DNA from: Artemisia argyi
Lineage: Eukaryota; Streptophyta; Magnoliopsida; Asterales; Asteraceae
DNA length: 64,000 nucleotides
Direction: 5' to 3'
Assembly (NCBI GenBank): GCA_030686995.1
Contig: CM060694.1
Location: forward strand, 94,641,844-94,705,843
In this document: in pieces, positions 11,512 through 22,949 of the stretch
How positions within the stretch are numbered: the first letter of the stretch is position 1
Layout of the letters: the number at the start of each line of letters is the position of its first letter
Notes under the pieces: model-generated
The model's input: only the letters and a program-made list of their open reading frames with translations
The model's database searches: none
What the model was told of the DNA's origin: nothing
Translations under genes and position numbers: made by a program

Positions 11512-12341
11512 GGTGAAAGATTTGATGAAAATTTTGATTTCAATGGTGGGATTTTATTGTTGTACTGGTAGAAGATGAAAGGTGAGTGTGAATTATGATA
11601 AGGATTGAATATGAGAAAAATGACTTTTGACCGACTATAAAAGTTATGGATAAGTAATTGAAGAGGCGGTCAAAAAGATCTTTTATTATAATAACTATAT
11701 CCTTAATTCGAGGAAAACATGAATAATTCACAAAAATACCCTTTTAAAAACAACGGCTATAATTTAGCCTGACAGACTCAACGGCTATGTAGCAGTACCA
11801 TTTTACTCTACCAGTACTAAAATTTGAACTACCAGTACCTTGTTTTGAAATAAAACTTGACAGTCTCTTTGAAATTTTAGAAAATATCCCTTATAGTTTT
11901 TAGCAAACTACCAGCTATCAACGGATTTGATAAGTCTTTACCAAGAGCCGTTTGCTTTGGACTAGTCAGTTCGTTTAAGTTTTTGAAACTGGGTGAACTG
12001 ATTACCTTATAGTTTTTAGCAAACTATCAGCTATCAACGGATTTGAGAAGTCTTTACCAAGAGCCGTTTACTTTGGACTAGTCAGCTCTTAAAGTTTTGA
12101 ACAACTTGGTGAACTGATTACCATTTCCATATCCTGAATGTGTTAGCAAGCTTTGAGTAACCTGAAATGGTTAGTTGTAAACCAAAAGAACAGAGTGCAA
12201 AGCACTTGTTTTATAGCATTGTTAACATTTAAACATCAAGATGAGCAAAAACAGAGCAAACTCTGAGCTACCAGTACCAATTTTGTACTGACAGTACCTT
12301 ATGACTAACTAGCAGTACCATGATTAGAGGCCAGAACTTGT
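11512..12341 (-). other. Copia spacer between pol and the extra ORF
   Basis: Non-coding. It holds a ~115-bp tandem duplication (about 11896-12000 and 12006-12122, both with TTTTTAGCAAACTA and CAACGGATTTGA) and at least five copies of CAGTACC or CAGTACT. It may contain a splice acceptor or subgenomic promoter for the extra ORF; the reverse strand of 11560-11700 is A/T rich with TATA-like words, but I cannot fix one. Confidence 0.5.
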
Positions 12342-15300
12342 TTATTTATATACAAAACACATGTTTTTCAAAAGATTTATCATACCAATACCTGCTACCA
12401 GGTATTTAAACCTACCTAAATCAAAAGCTTTGGTGAGAAGGTCTGCAAAATTATTTTCAGAATCAATTTTGACAACTTGAATTAACCTTTTCTCATTGCA
12501 ATCTCTTATGAAATGGTGTCTGATTTCAATGTGTTTTGTTTTTGAATGTTGAACTGGATTTTTAATGATACAAATAGTACTGCTATTGTCAATGTAAATA
12601 ATGGTGTTAAGAAAATTGTACCCATAGTCAAGCAATTGATTCTGGATCCAAAGAACTTGGCCACAACAACTTGCACTTGCAACATATTCTGCTTCAGTTG
12701 TAGAGTTGGCCACCATTGTTTGCTTCTTGCATTGCCATGATATGAGTCTGCAGCCAAGAAATTGACATCCACCAGTTGTGGATTTTCTGTCTAGGGTTGC
12801 ACCAGCATAGTCACTATCTGAGTAAGCTACCAAATCAAAAGATGATTCCCTTGGATACCATAGACCCAACTTAGGCTGGCCCTTGAGGTATCTGAAGATT
12901 CTTTTGACTTCTGTGAGATGAGAAACTTTTGGATTGACTTGAAACCTTGCACATACACATACTGAGAACATGATATCTGGTCTTGATGAAGTAAGGTACA
13001 TTAGGGACCCAATCATTGATCTGTAGTTATGCCCATCAACATCTTCACCCTCAGCATCTTTGTGTAACCCCTTTTCTGGATCCATTGGTGTACTTGCAAC
13101 CTTTGAATCTGCAAACCCAAATTTCCTTAGGATCTCTGCAACATACTTATCTTGGCTAATAAATATGCCTTCATTAGATTGTTTCACTTGGAGACCCAAA
13201 AAGAAAGTAAGTTCCCCCATGGAACTCATTTCAAACTTACTATGCATAAGTTTTTCAAACTCTACACACAATTCCTGATTTGTGGATCCAAAGATAATGT
13301 CATCAACATAAATTTGCACCAGCAAGATGTCTTTCTTGGTTCTTTTGATGAACAAAGTTGGATCAATCTTACCTCTTTGAAATCCATTTTCCAATAAATA
13401 GAAAGCCAATGTTTCATACCATGCTCTAGGAGCTTGGTGTAGACCATAAAGAGCTTTAGTAACCTTGTACACCTTGTCTGGATATTCTGCATCAATGAAG
13501 CCTAGAGGTTGAGAAACATACACCTCTTCTTCAATAGTACCATATAAAAAGGCACTTTTGACATGCATTTGGTAGACAGTGAAACCTATGAAAGAAGCAT
13601 AGGCCAAGAATAGCCTAATTGCTTCAATTCTTGCAACTGGAGCAAAAACTTCTTCATAATCCACTCCTTCTTCTTGAGTATACCCTTGGGCCACCAATCT
13701 GGCTTTGTTTTTTATCACTATTCCCCTTTCATCTTTCTTATTTCTGAAAACCCATTTGGTTCCAATTGCCCTGTAACCTTTGGACAAATCAACCAGTACC
13801 CAAACCTTCTGCAGTTTGAATTGAAGTAGTTCTTCTTGCATTGCTTCAACCCAGCTTGAATCATCTAAGGCTTTTGTAATGTTTTTGGGTTCTACTTGAG
13901 AGAGAAAGCATGAAAACAGGCATATGTGGGCAACTTCATGGTTCTTTTCTTCATACACAGCTAGGACAAACCCATCTTTGTCTGAAGATAAGACTTGAGT
14001 TCTTGTTTTAACACCAGAATGAATGCTGCCAATCACATTTTCAATTGAGTGATCTTTGAGAATTCTTGTGTTGTGTGTTGTAGGAACATCATAGGAAATT
14101 GGAAGGTTTCCAATTCCTATATCTTCTGGTAAGGAATCATCTGATAGAACATTTAATGGTTCAGCAGGACCCATTTGTGAACTGGCAGTACCATCTGTTG
14201 AACTGGCAGTACCATCTTGAGAATTGACAGTACCATTTCCATTTTCAGAATTTTCTAGATTCCCTTGATCATGAGTTCCATGATCATCTTCAACACCTTC
14301 ATTTGTAGTATTTGAAGACTCTCCATGACTTGAAGATGAATCCAATCCTGTCCAAATTGGCATCAAGATGTAATCTTGATCCTCAGATGCTTCATCATTG
14401 TCTTCAAAACCTACATTATCATTAGTATTTGTACCTGTGACAGGCACATAATTCATAGATTCTAAAAGCTTATCAATGTCAAAACACCAATCTGCTCCAG
14501 TGCCTGCAACATTTGGTAGTTTCTCTTGGAACTCTATGTGCAGGTTTTCTTCCACTAGCCTAGTGCATTTATTATACACCCTATAGGCCTTACTTTGCAA
14601 AGAATACCCTATCATGTAGCCTTCATCAGCTTTTCCTTCAAACTTTCCTAGATGATCTTTGGTATTGAGAATAGTGACATGACATCCAAAAGGTCTCATA
14701 AAACTTAGAGATGATGTTCTACCAAACAAAAGTTCATAAGGAGTCTTTCTATGAGGTTTAATCACAAGAACCCTATTCTGTACATAACAAGCAGTACCTA
14801 CTGCTTCAGCCCAAAATGAAATAGGTAACTTAGAATCTACTAGCATTGTTCTAGCAGCCTCAATAAGTGTTCTATTTTTCCTTTCTGCTACTCCATTTTG
14901 CTGTGGGGTTCTAGCTACACTATATTCTCTTTTTATTCCTTTTTCTTTGCAAAATTCATCCATAACTCTATTCTTGAATTCTGTCCCATTGTCACATCTA
15001 ATTACTTTTACTTTCTTATCAATTTGGTTTTCTATCCCTGTAATGTAGGACTTAAGGATCTCACTTGTTTCATCCTTAGTACTTAAAAAGAAAACCCAAG
15101 AGAATCTGTTGTAATCATCAGTAACTACAAGACAATATCTTTTACCATTCAAGCTATTCACAGAAGTAGGACCAAAGAGATCCATATGAAGCATGTATAA
15201 AGCTTGAGAAATTGAGTTATGGGTCTTGGGCTTACAAGAAGCTCTATGTTGTTTGCCTTTTAGACAATCAACACAGGTTTGGTCATTTTGAAAAATCTTT

Positions 15301-15905
15301 TTGGGTAAACCTCTAACCAAATCATATTTTGCAATTGTATTGATTGTTTTAAAGTTTACATGACCAAGTCTTCTATGCCAAAGCATAGATTCATCCAATG
15401 AGGCTTTTGCTACTAGACAGGTTAAACTCTCTTTAGGAACAATGTTCTTTAAATCAACAATGTACATATTGTTCTTTCTAGGGATTTTAAGAAGAATCTG
15501 ACTTTCATCAGGGATTTTAAAATCAGGAGAAAGTACAATGCATTCAGTGTCAGTAAAAAGAACTTTGTTCTTTGTGTCACACATTTGTGAGACACTTAAG
15601 AGATTAAACTGTAGTTCTTTCACAAAGTACACATTTTCAAAATCTAATTTACTGGTTTTAATTGTACCTTTACCAGTAATCTTTCCTTTGATTCCTCCCC
15701 CAAAGGTAACATATCCTCCATCAAATGATTTGAAGTCTGTGAGGTAAGACATGTTGCCTGTCATGTGCCTTGAACATCCACTATCTGCATATCCTTGATC
15801 TGCAATATCATTTGAATGTTCCTGCACATGTATACACATATTAGTTTCCTTGGGGTACCCAAGCCATGACTGACTTGGGTTTGCCTCATGCATCAATGTA
15901 ATCAA
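12342..15905 (-). CDS. pol: Copia pol: protease, integrase, reverse transcriptase, RNase H
   Basis: About 1187 codons. Protease is near the N-terminus ([10 protein letters not shown]). Integrase follows with its H-H-C-C finger ([10 protein letters not shown]...[10 protein letters not shown]) and D-D-E core ([24 protein letters not shown]). RT has [29 protein letters not shown] and the YVDD box, and RNase H ends with [14 protein letters not shown] and HIEIRHHF. In RT motif A the usual QMDVKSAF reads QMHVKSAF: the codon at 13563-13565 gives His in place of the first catalytic Asp, so the enzyme is probably dead. The frame lacks its own start; it overlaps the end of gag in a different frame, and the residue at 15905 is a Leu codon. 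Integrase-before-RT order defines Ty1/copia. Confidence 0.93.
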   Translation of the reverse strand: MITLMHEANPSQSWLGYPKETNMCIHVQEHSNDIADQGYADSGCSRHMTGNMSYLTDFKSFDGGYVTFGGGIKGKITGKGTIKTSKLDFENVYFVKELQFNLLSVSQMCDTKNKVLFTDTECIVLSPDFKIPDESQILLKIPRKNNMYIVDLKNIVPKESLTCLVAKASLDESMLWHRRLGHVNFKTINTIAKYDLVRGLPKKIFQNDQTCVDCLKGKQHRASCKPKTHNSISQALYMLHMDLFGPTSVNSLNGKRYCLVVTDDYNRFSWVFFLSTKDETSEILKSYITGIENQIDKKVKVIRCDNGTEFKNRVMDEFCKEKGIKREYSVARTPQQNGVAERKNRTLIEAARTMLVDSKLPISFWAEAVGTACYVQNRVLVIKPHRKTPYELLFGRTSSLSFMRPFGCHVTILNTKDHLGKFEGKADEGYMIGYSLQSKAYRVYNKCTRLVEENLHIEFQEKLPNVAGTGADWCFDIDKLLESMNYVPVTGTNTNDNVGFEDNDEASEDQDYILMPIWTGLDSSSSHGESSNTTNEGVEDDHGTHDQGNLENSENGNGTVNSQDGTASSTDGTASSQMGPAEPLNVLSDDSLPEDIGIGNLPISYDVPTTHNTRILKDHSIENVIGSIHSGVKTRTQVLSSDKDGFVLAVYEEKNHEVAHICLFSCFLSQVEPKNITKALDDSSWVEAMQEELLQFKLQKVWVLVDLSKGYRAIGTKWVFRNKKDERGIVIKNKARLVAQGYTQEEGVDYEEVFAPVARIEAIRLFLAYASFIGFTVYQMHVKSAFLYGTIEEEVYVSQPLGFIDAEYPDKVYKVTKALYGLHQAPRAWYETLAFYLLENGFQRGKIDPTLFIKRTKKDILLVQIYVDDIIFGSTNQELCVEFEKLMHSKFEMSSMGELTFFLGLQVKQSNEGIFISQDKYVAEILRKFGFADSKVASTPMDPEKGLHKDAEGEDVDGHNYRSMIGSLMYLTSSRPDIMFSVCVCARFQVNPKVSHLTEVKRIFRYLKGQPKLGLWYPRESSFDLVAYSDSDYAGATLDRKSTTGGCQFLGCRLISWQCKKQTMVANSTTEAEYVASASCCGQVLWIQNQLLDYGYNFLNTIIYIDNSSTICIIKNPVQHSKTKHIEIRHHFIRDCNEKRLIQVVKIDSENNFADLLTKAFDLGRFKYLVAGIGMINLLKNMCFVYK

Positions 15906-18447
15906 ACCTTTTTAGGACTGTTGATGCACCATTTGGTTGAAGTGGTCTCCAAATCCAACATGCTGAGGACTTAACAGCATTTTCATTTTTGACACATTTT
16001 GTGGTTTTTGGTCTGACAGTACCAAATTTGGCAGTACCATTTGGTCTAACAGGACCATATGGTCTAGCAGAACCTTTTGGTTTTGGTTTCCAGTCTTGTG
16101 TTTTATCCACAAAATTCCTTTCAATATGACTTTTCACAACTTTTGGTGTATGTTTGAAAGTATTACTTGCACCCTTAGTAGTGAATTTTGGGTAAACAGG
16201 CTCATTTGTTCTAACAGTATGATTGACTTTTGGTGTGTTAGATTTCACATAACCTTTTTTGGGGTTTGTTTTACTTGTTTTAGACCTTGATGTACTCCTA
16301 GAAACCCAATTGTTACAATAAGCATGAGTATGATTAAAACTACCACAGTAATAGCATGCCTTATTGTACAAAACAAAGTTATCACCAAGTTGATGTGACT
16401 TAAGATTGTTCCAATTTCTCTGACTACCTCTAGGTTTGCTATTACATTTAGCACAACATTCAACTGTTTTTAGAACAACTTTAGTCTTTGTTATATTCTC
16501 TACACACTTAGGACTGATTGGTCCTACTTTGTTTCCTTTCTTAGAAACACTCTCTTTTCCATTCTCATCAGATGTACAACTTTCAATAGTTGTAACATCT
16601 GAGCTCTTATCAGTGAGCACCTTTTCTTTGGAGAGAGAAGTATTACTTGTACTCTCAAAAGGTTCACTATTTTCTACAGGTTTTACCTTTTCTAGTGGTT
16701 TATTTGTGAGTTCATGTAAACCTGATTCAGCAAGATCTAAACCTGGGGGACAAGGAATTCCTCTGTAAGGAGGAGGACATGTGTTGTATCCAATCCCAGA
16801 TTTGATTTTCTTGTTCATTTGGTTCTCAACTATACTTTTAGTACAAGCAGAAGCATTTTCTAATGTTGTAACAGTTAGTTGAATATTATCTTTTGCTTGT
16901 TTCACTTTAGCAAACTCAGTTCTTAACAGGTTTATTTCAGCATCTTTAAGAAATATGTCTCTATTAAGAATAGCTTTTGTGTCAGAAAAGGTGAGTTCAT
17001 TTTCTCTAAAGTGAATTATCTGTTTCTCAAGTTTGGACATACCACACTTATGATTAACTAGGTCTTGATGAGTTTTTCTTTGTTCTTCTTTCAGTTCATC
17101 ATAAAGTTTTCTTAAGATTTCTAGTTCTTTAAAAACTTCACAAGTAGCAGAACATTTAGTAATTTGTACCTCAGGATTGGAGAGAGCCATTAAAGCCATT
17201 TCATTTGAGGATGACTCTTCTTCACCCATAAAGCTCCAATCAAAACCCAGCCCATCAATGGCTACCATAGCTTTTGTTTCAGTGATGTCCACTTCCTTGC
17301 TTTTGTTCTCATTGTTTCTCCTGTTCTTGTTCTCAAAACCTCTTCCCTTATCACCCTGCTTCTTTGGTCTTCTGCATTCTCTTGAGTAGTGACCCTTCAT
17401 GTGGCAGTTGTAGCACTCCACTTTAGACTTGTCATACCCAGCAGGTTCATTGCTATTGATGACAATCTTCTTTCCAGTCCTCATCAAATATTTCTTAGCC
17501 CTCATGCTAAGAAGTGAAAGCTGCCATTTTATGTCCATTTCTTCAAGATCATCATCACTGGTCTCTTGAAGATCTTCAAAGGTCAATGTGGAACCATTGT
17601 GCTGTGATGTTAGGAAAGCACAACCAATTGTTTCATCTAAAATGGTTTTGGTACTGCTGGAAGTACTGGCAGTACCAAAATTTGTGTTGGCAGTACCTTC
17701 TTCTCCACCATCCTTTTCTTCATCAACTTTCTTGGAAGTACCATGAGATGACATAAATGCCATATTTCCTGAGCTTGAACTAGTAGACTTCTTTAGTTCA
17801 TGCTCTACTATTTTGAAGTTGCTGTAAAGATCATTGAGACTCATGGAATCAATATCTGGTTTGTTTTTCCAGACAATGACATGCATGGCCCATTTAGAGG
17901 GTAGACTTCTAAGGAATTTGGAGTTTAAGTCTTCTTGAGATATTATCACTTCATGAATGGCTAACTGACTAGAAAGCTTTTGTAGTCTATTGAACATGCT
18001 GTCCAAAGACTCATTTGGTGTGGCTGAAAAGTTTTCAAACTGTTGTTTTAAAAGTGTTTTCTGGGTTTTCTTGGTAGCATCATTACCACCAAATCTAGCC
18101 ACAATAGCTTGAAAAAGGGTTTTAGCACACTTGTACTTGTTAAAGATTAAAAGCTGGTCATTTGGAATAGACATGAGAAGCATACTCCTGGCTTTAAGAT
18201 CATTTCTCTTTTGAATTCTTTCTTCATTGGTTATTGGGTTTACTTGCACGGTTGTGACAAGTGCATCATTTACTGTGGAGGTGGTGGTTACTGGTTTAAA
18301 AGAGTTTCCTTCTTCAATAATCTCCCAAAGTGCATAGTCTTGCACTTGGAAGTATTGTTCAACCCTCAGTCTCCACATCTCAAACTCATTCTGTTTGAGT
18401 AATGGAAGTTTTGCAGCCACATTGGTTTGAATGTGCTCAACATCCAT
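15886..18447 (-). CDS. gag: Copia gag with CCHC zinc knuckle
   Basis: 853 codons from ATG at 18447. The N-terminal half is the copia capsid-like domain ([44 protein letters not shown]). A CCHC knuckle ([14 protein letters not shown]) binds RNA, and a coiled-coil-rich stretch and a basic C-terminus follow. The frame ends at TGA (15886-15888). Past it the same frame continues [14 protein letters not shown] before TAA at 15841, and that tail resembles related elements, so the TGA looks like a decayed Arg codon (CGA). Pol is in another frame, so gag and pol are not one open frame here. Confidence 0.9.
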   Translation of the reverse strand: MDVEHIQTNVAAKLPLLKQNEFEMWRLRVEQYFQVQDYALWEIIEEGNSFKPVTTTSTVNDALVTTVQVNPITNEERIQKRNDLKARSMLLMSIPNDQLLIFNKYKCAKTLFQAIVARFGGNDATKKTQKTLLKQQFENFSATPNESLDSMFNRLQKLSSQLAIHEVIISQEDLNSKFLRSLPSKWAMHVIVWKNKPDIDSMSLNDLYSNFKIVEHELKKSTSSSSGNMAFMSSHGTSKKVDEEKDGGEEGTANTNFGTASTSSSTKTILDETIGCAFLTSQHNGSTLTFEDLQETSDDDLEEMDIKWQLSLLSMRAKKYLMRTGKKIVINSNEPAGYDKSKVECYNCHMKGHYSRECRRPKKQGDKGRGFENKNRRNNENKSKEVDITETKAMVAIDGLGFDWSFMGEEESSSNEMALMALSNPEVQITKCSATCEVFKELEILRKLYDELKEEQRKTHQDLVNHKCGMSKLEKQIIHFRENELTFSDTKAILNRDIFLKDAEINLLRTEFAKVKQAKDNIQLTVTTLENASACTKSIVENQMNKKIKSGIGYNTCPPPYRGIPCPPGLDLAESGLHELTNKPLEKVKPVENSEPFESTSNTSLSKEKVLTDKSSDVTTIESCTSDENGKESVSKKGNKVGPISPKCVENITKTKVVLKTVECCAKCNSKPRGSQRNWNNLKSHQLGDNFVLYNKACYYCGSFNHTHAYCNNWVSRSTSRSKTSKTNPKKGYVKSNTPKVNHTVRTNEPVYPKFTTKGASNTFKHTPKVVKSHIERNFVDKTQDWKPKPKGSARPYGPVRPNGTAKFGTVRPKTTKCVKNENAVKSSACWIWRPLQPNGASTVLKRFDYIDA

Positions 18448-18484
18448 TTTTGCTTTGTTCTTTTATGTCGTAAATATCAGCCTT

Positions 18485-18496
18485 GCTCTGATACCA
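18485..18496 (-). other. Copia primer-binding site (initiator tRNA-Met)
   Basis: On the minus strand TGGTATCAGAGC lies 2 bases inside the 5' LTR. This is the usual complement of the 3' end of plant initiator tRNA-Met that primes minus-strand DNA. Confidence 0.92.
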
Positions 18497-18498
18497 CT

Positions 18499-19208
18499 TG
18501 TGGAAGGATTCTGTATTGAATTGTGCAAACACTTGGGATATTAATCTCAGTAATGTGTTTAGGATATTTATGAATGAATGTGAGTTAGCACGCGGAATTT
18601 ACTAAAACACACTAAAGGAACAAAGGTGGTGAATAAGTAAATGAGTATGAACACAACAAGAATAACACAAAACGATTCAATATTATTGATGAAATAATAC
18701 GGGTGATCTTAACTATCACCAGGATTACAAATGTAACCTTGAATCTTTGATACGTGAAAAGGTTAAAGATAGAAGTTATGCATGGGAAAGCTATGAAAGC
18801 TGTATGAAAAGAGATATCTAAGAAGGTGTCTTAAGGGTTCCTTTTATAGTATAAGGAGCCCTTGTTACAAGTGGTCAAGTTGCTTAATATAATATACTAG
18901 AGGTTTATCTTATCCTAATATTACACCTTTCAAGGTAAAACACTCCATTATATCTACTGAGACTTCTGTACTACTTCTACTTAACGTGTAACTTTGTACA
19001 AAGACTAATAATACAAGTAAATATCTCTAATTAAAATATAGCAACTTGTCGTGAAAACTGGCAGGACCTTCTTTAACTAGCAGTACCTTCTTACCCAGAA
19101 GGTACTGTTAGTATAACTTCAACATCAGCAGAACTGAAGAGGCAGGCTTAACTATCACTAGCAGGCTCTTCTAGCAGACTCTTTACTTTGTGCATTTTAT
19201 TCCCAACA
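18499..19208 (-). repeat. Copia 5' LTR
   Basis: 710 bp, equal in length to the 8074-8783 copy and differing at 9 positions by my count. It carries the promoter for the element. A CAGTACC motif paired with GGTACTG (about 19078-19107) forms a short hairpin in both LTRs. Confidence 0.93.
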
Positions 19209-19583
19209 GCCATTTACTGCCAAGGAGCTGGACGACATCGTGAGCTCTTGCATTTCGGTGTGTGGCATCTGATCATCAATCATGGTAGTATTTAGGAAAG
19301 GTTGGCATGTACTCGTGTCTTTTTGTATATCTCCTTTCCTTTAGCCCAAAACACTAGATTGTGAAACTGTTGTTGTGATATTTAATTAGTGGTATAAGTA
19401 TGTTCGGTAGCCCATAGGACCCGTATTAGATTGTTGTAAAACTGATATTGGATCTTAAATCCATTGGTTTTGGTATATATAGACCTTCAAGGTTATGATG
19501 TTGTCACAGTTATGTTTTGTTGCTATTTGTGCTTGTTTCTGCTCAGGAAGTAATGAACAGGTATTTAACAAAATTTAAAAAAG

Positions 19584-19586
<3 letters not shown>

Positions 19587-19666
<80 letters not shown>
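19587..19666. repeat. (TA)n microsatellite
   Basis: About 80 bp of uninterrupted TA dinucleotide within the right part of the CACTA element. Confidence 0.95.
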
Positions 19667-19668
<2 letters not shown>

Positions 19669-19724
19669 TAGAGTCATGTTTTGTAAGAAAAAAACAGAGG
19701 TCTATGCTAATTAAAAATGGTTTT

Positions 19725-19904
19725 TTTAATCACATAGAACAAGGTTTTCAATGAAAAACCGGGCTCTAATAAGCATCATAAAGCCCGTTTCTCAAACCGG
19801 GCACTATGACAATTTCTAATAGAGTCCCCTCTTTTGTGCCCTCATGAAAAACTGGGCTCTATTAGCCTTTTCAACCGGGCTCTATGCCAATTTTTTTAGT
19901 AGTG
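19725..19904 (-). repeat. CACTA right terminus with subterminal repeats
   Basis: Several copies of CCGGGCTCTA-type words and their inverted partners (AAAGCCCGTTTCTC near 19780), ending in the terminal repeat TTTTTTAGTAGTG. They match the left-end array in sequence, which ties the two ends 18 kb apart. Confidence 0.82.
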
Positions 19905-20116
19905 ATATTATAAAAAATCAAAAGCTCTATTCAACCCTATAATAAATAGTAGCATGAACATTGGCTAAATGTTAGTAGTAACTATATGTTAGTTATATCG
20001 TGTGAATTAACGAGTGTTTAATTTAGTCAATTAATTGCTATATTTTATTATTTTCATTTATTATTACATGGAAGCATGATATTTGAACAAAAAGTAACAG
20101 TGTGCGAGATAATTCT

Positions 20117-20341
20117 TGGGTGCGTTTGGTTCAAGATATATAAAATGTGTTATTTAAAATTCTAAGCAAATCTAAATTCTTCCCATGTGGAAGGAAATTA
20201 AAATGACCCACTTTTAGCTTTAATCATATAAATAAATTTCTTGGGCCCACATATTTATTGTGAACCAAACAAGTTAATTGAAGCAATTTTAATTTTAATT
20301 CCCATCAATTACCTTGAATTTACCCCAACCAAATGCCCCCT
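20117..20341. mobile_element. MITE-like element, ~225 bp
   Basis: Ends TGGGTGCGTTTGGTT (left) and AACCAAATGCCCCCT (right) are imperfect inverted repeats; the interior is AT-rich and non-coding. The GGGxGCxTTTGGTT end is common in plant hAT- or Harbinger-type MITEs. Target duplication not resolved. Confidence 0.5.
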
Positions 20342-20440
20342 TAGTCTTTTTTGGGGAAAAAAATTAGGAATTGTTATCCAAAAAGTGTGTTTTATTATAT
20401 AGAATAGATTTCTAACGTGTGTAGAACCCTTTCGTAAACA

Positions 20441-22557
20441 GACACCGGATCCCTTACAAAGTGAATAAAATTAAAAAATGTAGAAAGCCATTCATAGTGT
20501 GACAAGTGTCCCCCACTCTAAATTATACATAAAATTCGCCTAGGGGTAATATGGTCATTTGACTCGTTTTTTCTTTTCCACCTCAATTTTCAAATGCATA
20601 TATCTCTTAAACGACAAACTTTTAGAAAAAACTGACTTCACCAAAAAATTTAAAATTTGATTCTCTTTAATTTGGTATAAATCTTTTTAATTTTTTCGAA
20701 ACTTTTTTTTTGACATATTCATTGGGTCATGATTTTCTTGATGTTTTTGCTATTTTCGACCTTATTTTTTACCTTGAAAATTGCCGAATCATAAAATACT
20801 TAAAACACGAAAGTTGTAGATTTTGATTCACTCTTTACTCAGAAATTTGAATCACTCAAATCCGATATGATATGAGTGAGATATCGCATGTTAAAGATGA
20901 TGTTTTAGTCATATTTGTTGCACACAAGGTGTTTGATGAAATGTCTAGCTTATATTTTTAGTATTAAAATTGCGTTAAATGCTCTAATTTTTGTCCCACA
21001 ACGCATTATTAATAATTTTATTAATGTAACATTCAAAAAGTGATGTTTTTTAATCATTATTATTTTTAAATATACATTTAGTTCATCAGTTACGTTATTA
21101 GATTCATCAGTTAGGTTATTAGGTTCATCAGTTAGATTATGTTTTGTTCATCAGTTAAATTATGCATTGTTCATCAGTTAGGTTATAGGTTATAGGTTCA
21201 TCAGTTATAGGTTCATTAGTTAGATTATGTTTTGTTCATCAATTAGATTATGTTTTGTTTATCAATTAAATTATTTATCGTTCCTCAGTTACGTTATAGG
21301 TTCATCAGTTAGGTTATAGGTTCATCAGTTAGATTATGTTTTGTTTATCAATTAAATTATTTATCGTTCATCAGTTACGTTATAGGTTCATCAGTTAGGT
21401 TATAGGTTCATCAGTTAGATTATGTTTTGTTTATCAATTAAATTACTTATCGTTCATCAGTTACGTTATAGGTTCATCATTTATAGGTTCATCAGTTAAG
21501 TTAGGTTATAGGTTCATCAGTTAGGTTATGAACAATACATAATTTAACTGATGAACAAAACATAATCTAACTGATGAACCTATAACCTAACTGATGAACC
21601 TATAAATGATGAACCTATAACGTAACTGATGAACGATAAGTAATTTAATTGATAAACAAAACATAGTCTAACTGATGAACCTATAACCTAACTGATGAAC
21701 CTATAACCTAACTGATGAACAATACATAATTTAACTGATGAACAAAACATAATCTAACTGATGAACCTGTAACCTAACTAATGAATCTATAACTGATGAA
21801 CCTATAACCTATAACCTAACTGATGAACAATGCATAATTTAACTGATGAACAAATCATAATCTAACTGATGAACCTAATAACCTAACTGATGAACCTAAT
21901 AACGTAACTGATGAACTAAATGTATATTTAAAACTAATAATGATTAAAAAACATCACTTTTTGAATGTTACATTAGTAAAATTATTAATAATGCGTTGTG
22001 GGACAAAAATTAGAGCATTTAGATCAATTTTAACACTAAAAATCTAAGCTAGACATTTCATCAAACACCTTGTGTGCAATAAATATGACTAAAACACCAT
22101 ATTTAACGTGTGATATCTTACTCATATGACATCGGATTTGAGTGATTCAAATTTCTGGGTAAAGAGTGAATCAAAATCTACAACTTTCGTGTTTTAAGTA
22201 TTTTATGATTCGGCAATTTTCAAAGTAAAAAATAGGGTCGAAAATAGCAAAAATATCAAGAAAATCATAACCCAATAAATATGTCAAAAAAAAAGTTTCG
22301 AAAAAATTAAAAAGATTTATACCAAATTAAAGAGGATTAAATTTTAAAAATTTTGGCGAAATCGGTTTTTTCTAAAAGTTTGTCGTTTGAGAGTAATGTG
22401 CGTTTGAAATTTAAGGTGGAATTAAAAAAAACGAGTCAAATGACCATATTACCCCTGGGCGGATTTTATGTATAATTTAGAGTGTGGGACACTTGTCACA
22501 CTATGAATGGCTTTCTAGACTTTTTAATCTTTTTCACTTTTCAAGGGATCGCAACTC
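20441..22557. mobile_element. Mutator-like foldback element with minisatellite core
   Basis: The 10-bp duplication TTCGTAAACA flanks it (20431-20440 and 22558-22567). Arms of roughly 1 kb are inverted copies of each other; for example the segment around 20487-20560 pairs with 22440-22513, and 20930-21060 pairs with 21935-22075. The middle (about 21078-21920) is a tandem array of ~18-bp units, TTCATCAGTTAGGTTATAGG in the left half and the reverse complement in the right half, switching orientation near 21530. Long inverted arms and a 9-10-bp duplication are typical of Mutator-like elements. There is no transposase frame, so it is non-autonomous. Confidence 0.87.
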
Positions 22558-22567
22558 TTCGTAAACA

Positions 22568-22949
22568 TGCATAATATGAGAATGACTCGGTAGTTCCGAA
22601 AATTGTGCCAATGGATCAAGTAATGGCAATAGCGTAATGATAGCTTACTAAAGTTGTAATACCAACGATATATTTCGTTGTTTAATAACTCACTTATGTG
22701 AAATTCAGTTTTAAAATTTATAAACAATATTTAAATTTAAAAGATGGAGCTTATTTTATACTCACATTGAGCAGTATTTGATTAAAAAGATTATGCAAGA
22801 TTATTTATTTAAATATTGTTATGAGCTATGTTAGCCAAACAAAGCTTGTATAAATAGCTTATTTGTTAGAAATTTTATAATGTTGTGTGACAAAAATGTA
22901 ATAAGCATTCAAATCATTAAAAATAATATAGTCACTGTACATTTAGTTG
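22568..22949. other. Intergenic, nothing recognised
   Basis: AT-rich DNA between the foldback element and the receptor-kinase promoter. Confidence 0.5.

Larger units (their letters stand above)
8074..19208 (-). mobile_element. Complete Ty1/copia retrotransposon with an extra downstream ORF
   Basis: Two 710-bp LTRs (8074-8783 and 18499-19208) bound the element and the 5-bp duplication GCCAT flanks it (8069-8073 and 19209-19213). Read on the minus strand the order is: 5' LTR, primer-binding site complementary to initiator tRNA-Met, gag, protease-integrase-RT-RNase H, a non-coding spacer, an extra ORF, a polypurine tract (AGGGGAGGAT) and the 3' LTR. I count 9 substitutions between the LTRs (about 1.3%), so the insertion is fairly recent. 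Single stops in gag and the extra ORF, and a changed RT catalytic residue, make this copy non-autonomous. It sits inside the CACTA element and is therefore younger. Confidence 0.95.
8049..19290 (+). pseudogene. CACTA downstream exon split by the copia insertion
   Basis: After an acceptor-like TTTTATAG at 8048 the frame reads VPWNDKK up to the copia insertion. It resumes after the second GCCAT (19209-19213) with TAKELDDIVSSC and stops soon after (about 19270). Only one copy of GCCAT belongs to the original exon. The short product resembles the tail of a second CACTA ORF, but I cannot name the domain. Confidence 0.4.
1580..19904 (+). mobile_element. CACTA (En/Spm) DNA transposon with nested LTR elements
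   Basis: The left end is CACTACTAAAAAAA at 1580; the right end TTTTTTAGTAGTG at 19892-19904 is its inverted copy. The 3-bp target duplication ATA flanks both ends (1577-1579 and 19905-19907), the CACTA superfamily rule. Both subterminal regions carry the same short inverted motif, repeated (TAGAGCC... and ...CCGGGCTCTA). A TNPD-type transposase starts inside at 3529. The 18.3-kb span includes a 1435-bp solo LTR and an 11.1-kb copia element, each with its own target duplication; removing them leaves a CACTA of about 5.7 kb. The transposase has stops and frameshifts, so this copy is non-autonomous. Confidence 0.93.

Noticed and set aside
21078..21920. Regularly spaced short repeats resembling a CRISPR array
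   Set aside because: The spacers are not unique; units are head-to-tail minisatellite copies that invert at the centre of a plant foldback transposon.
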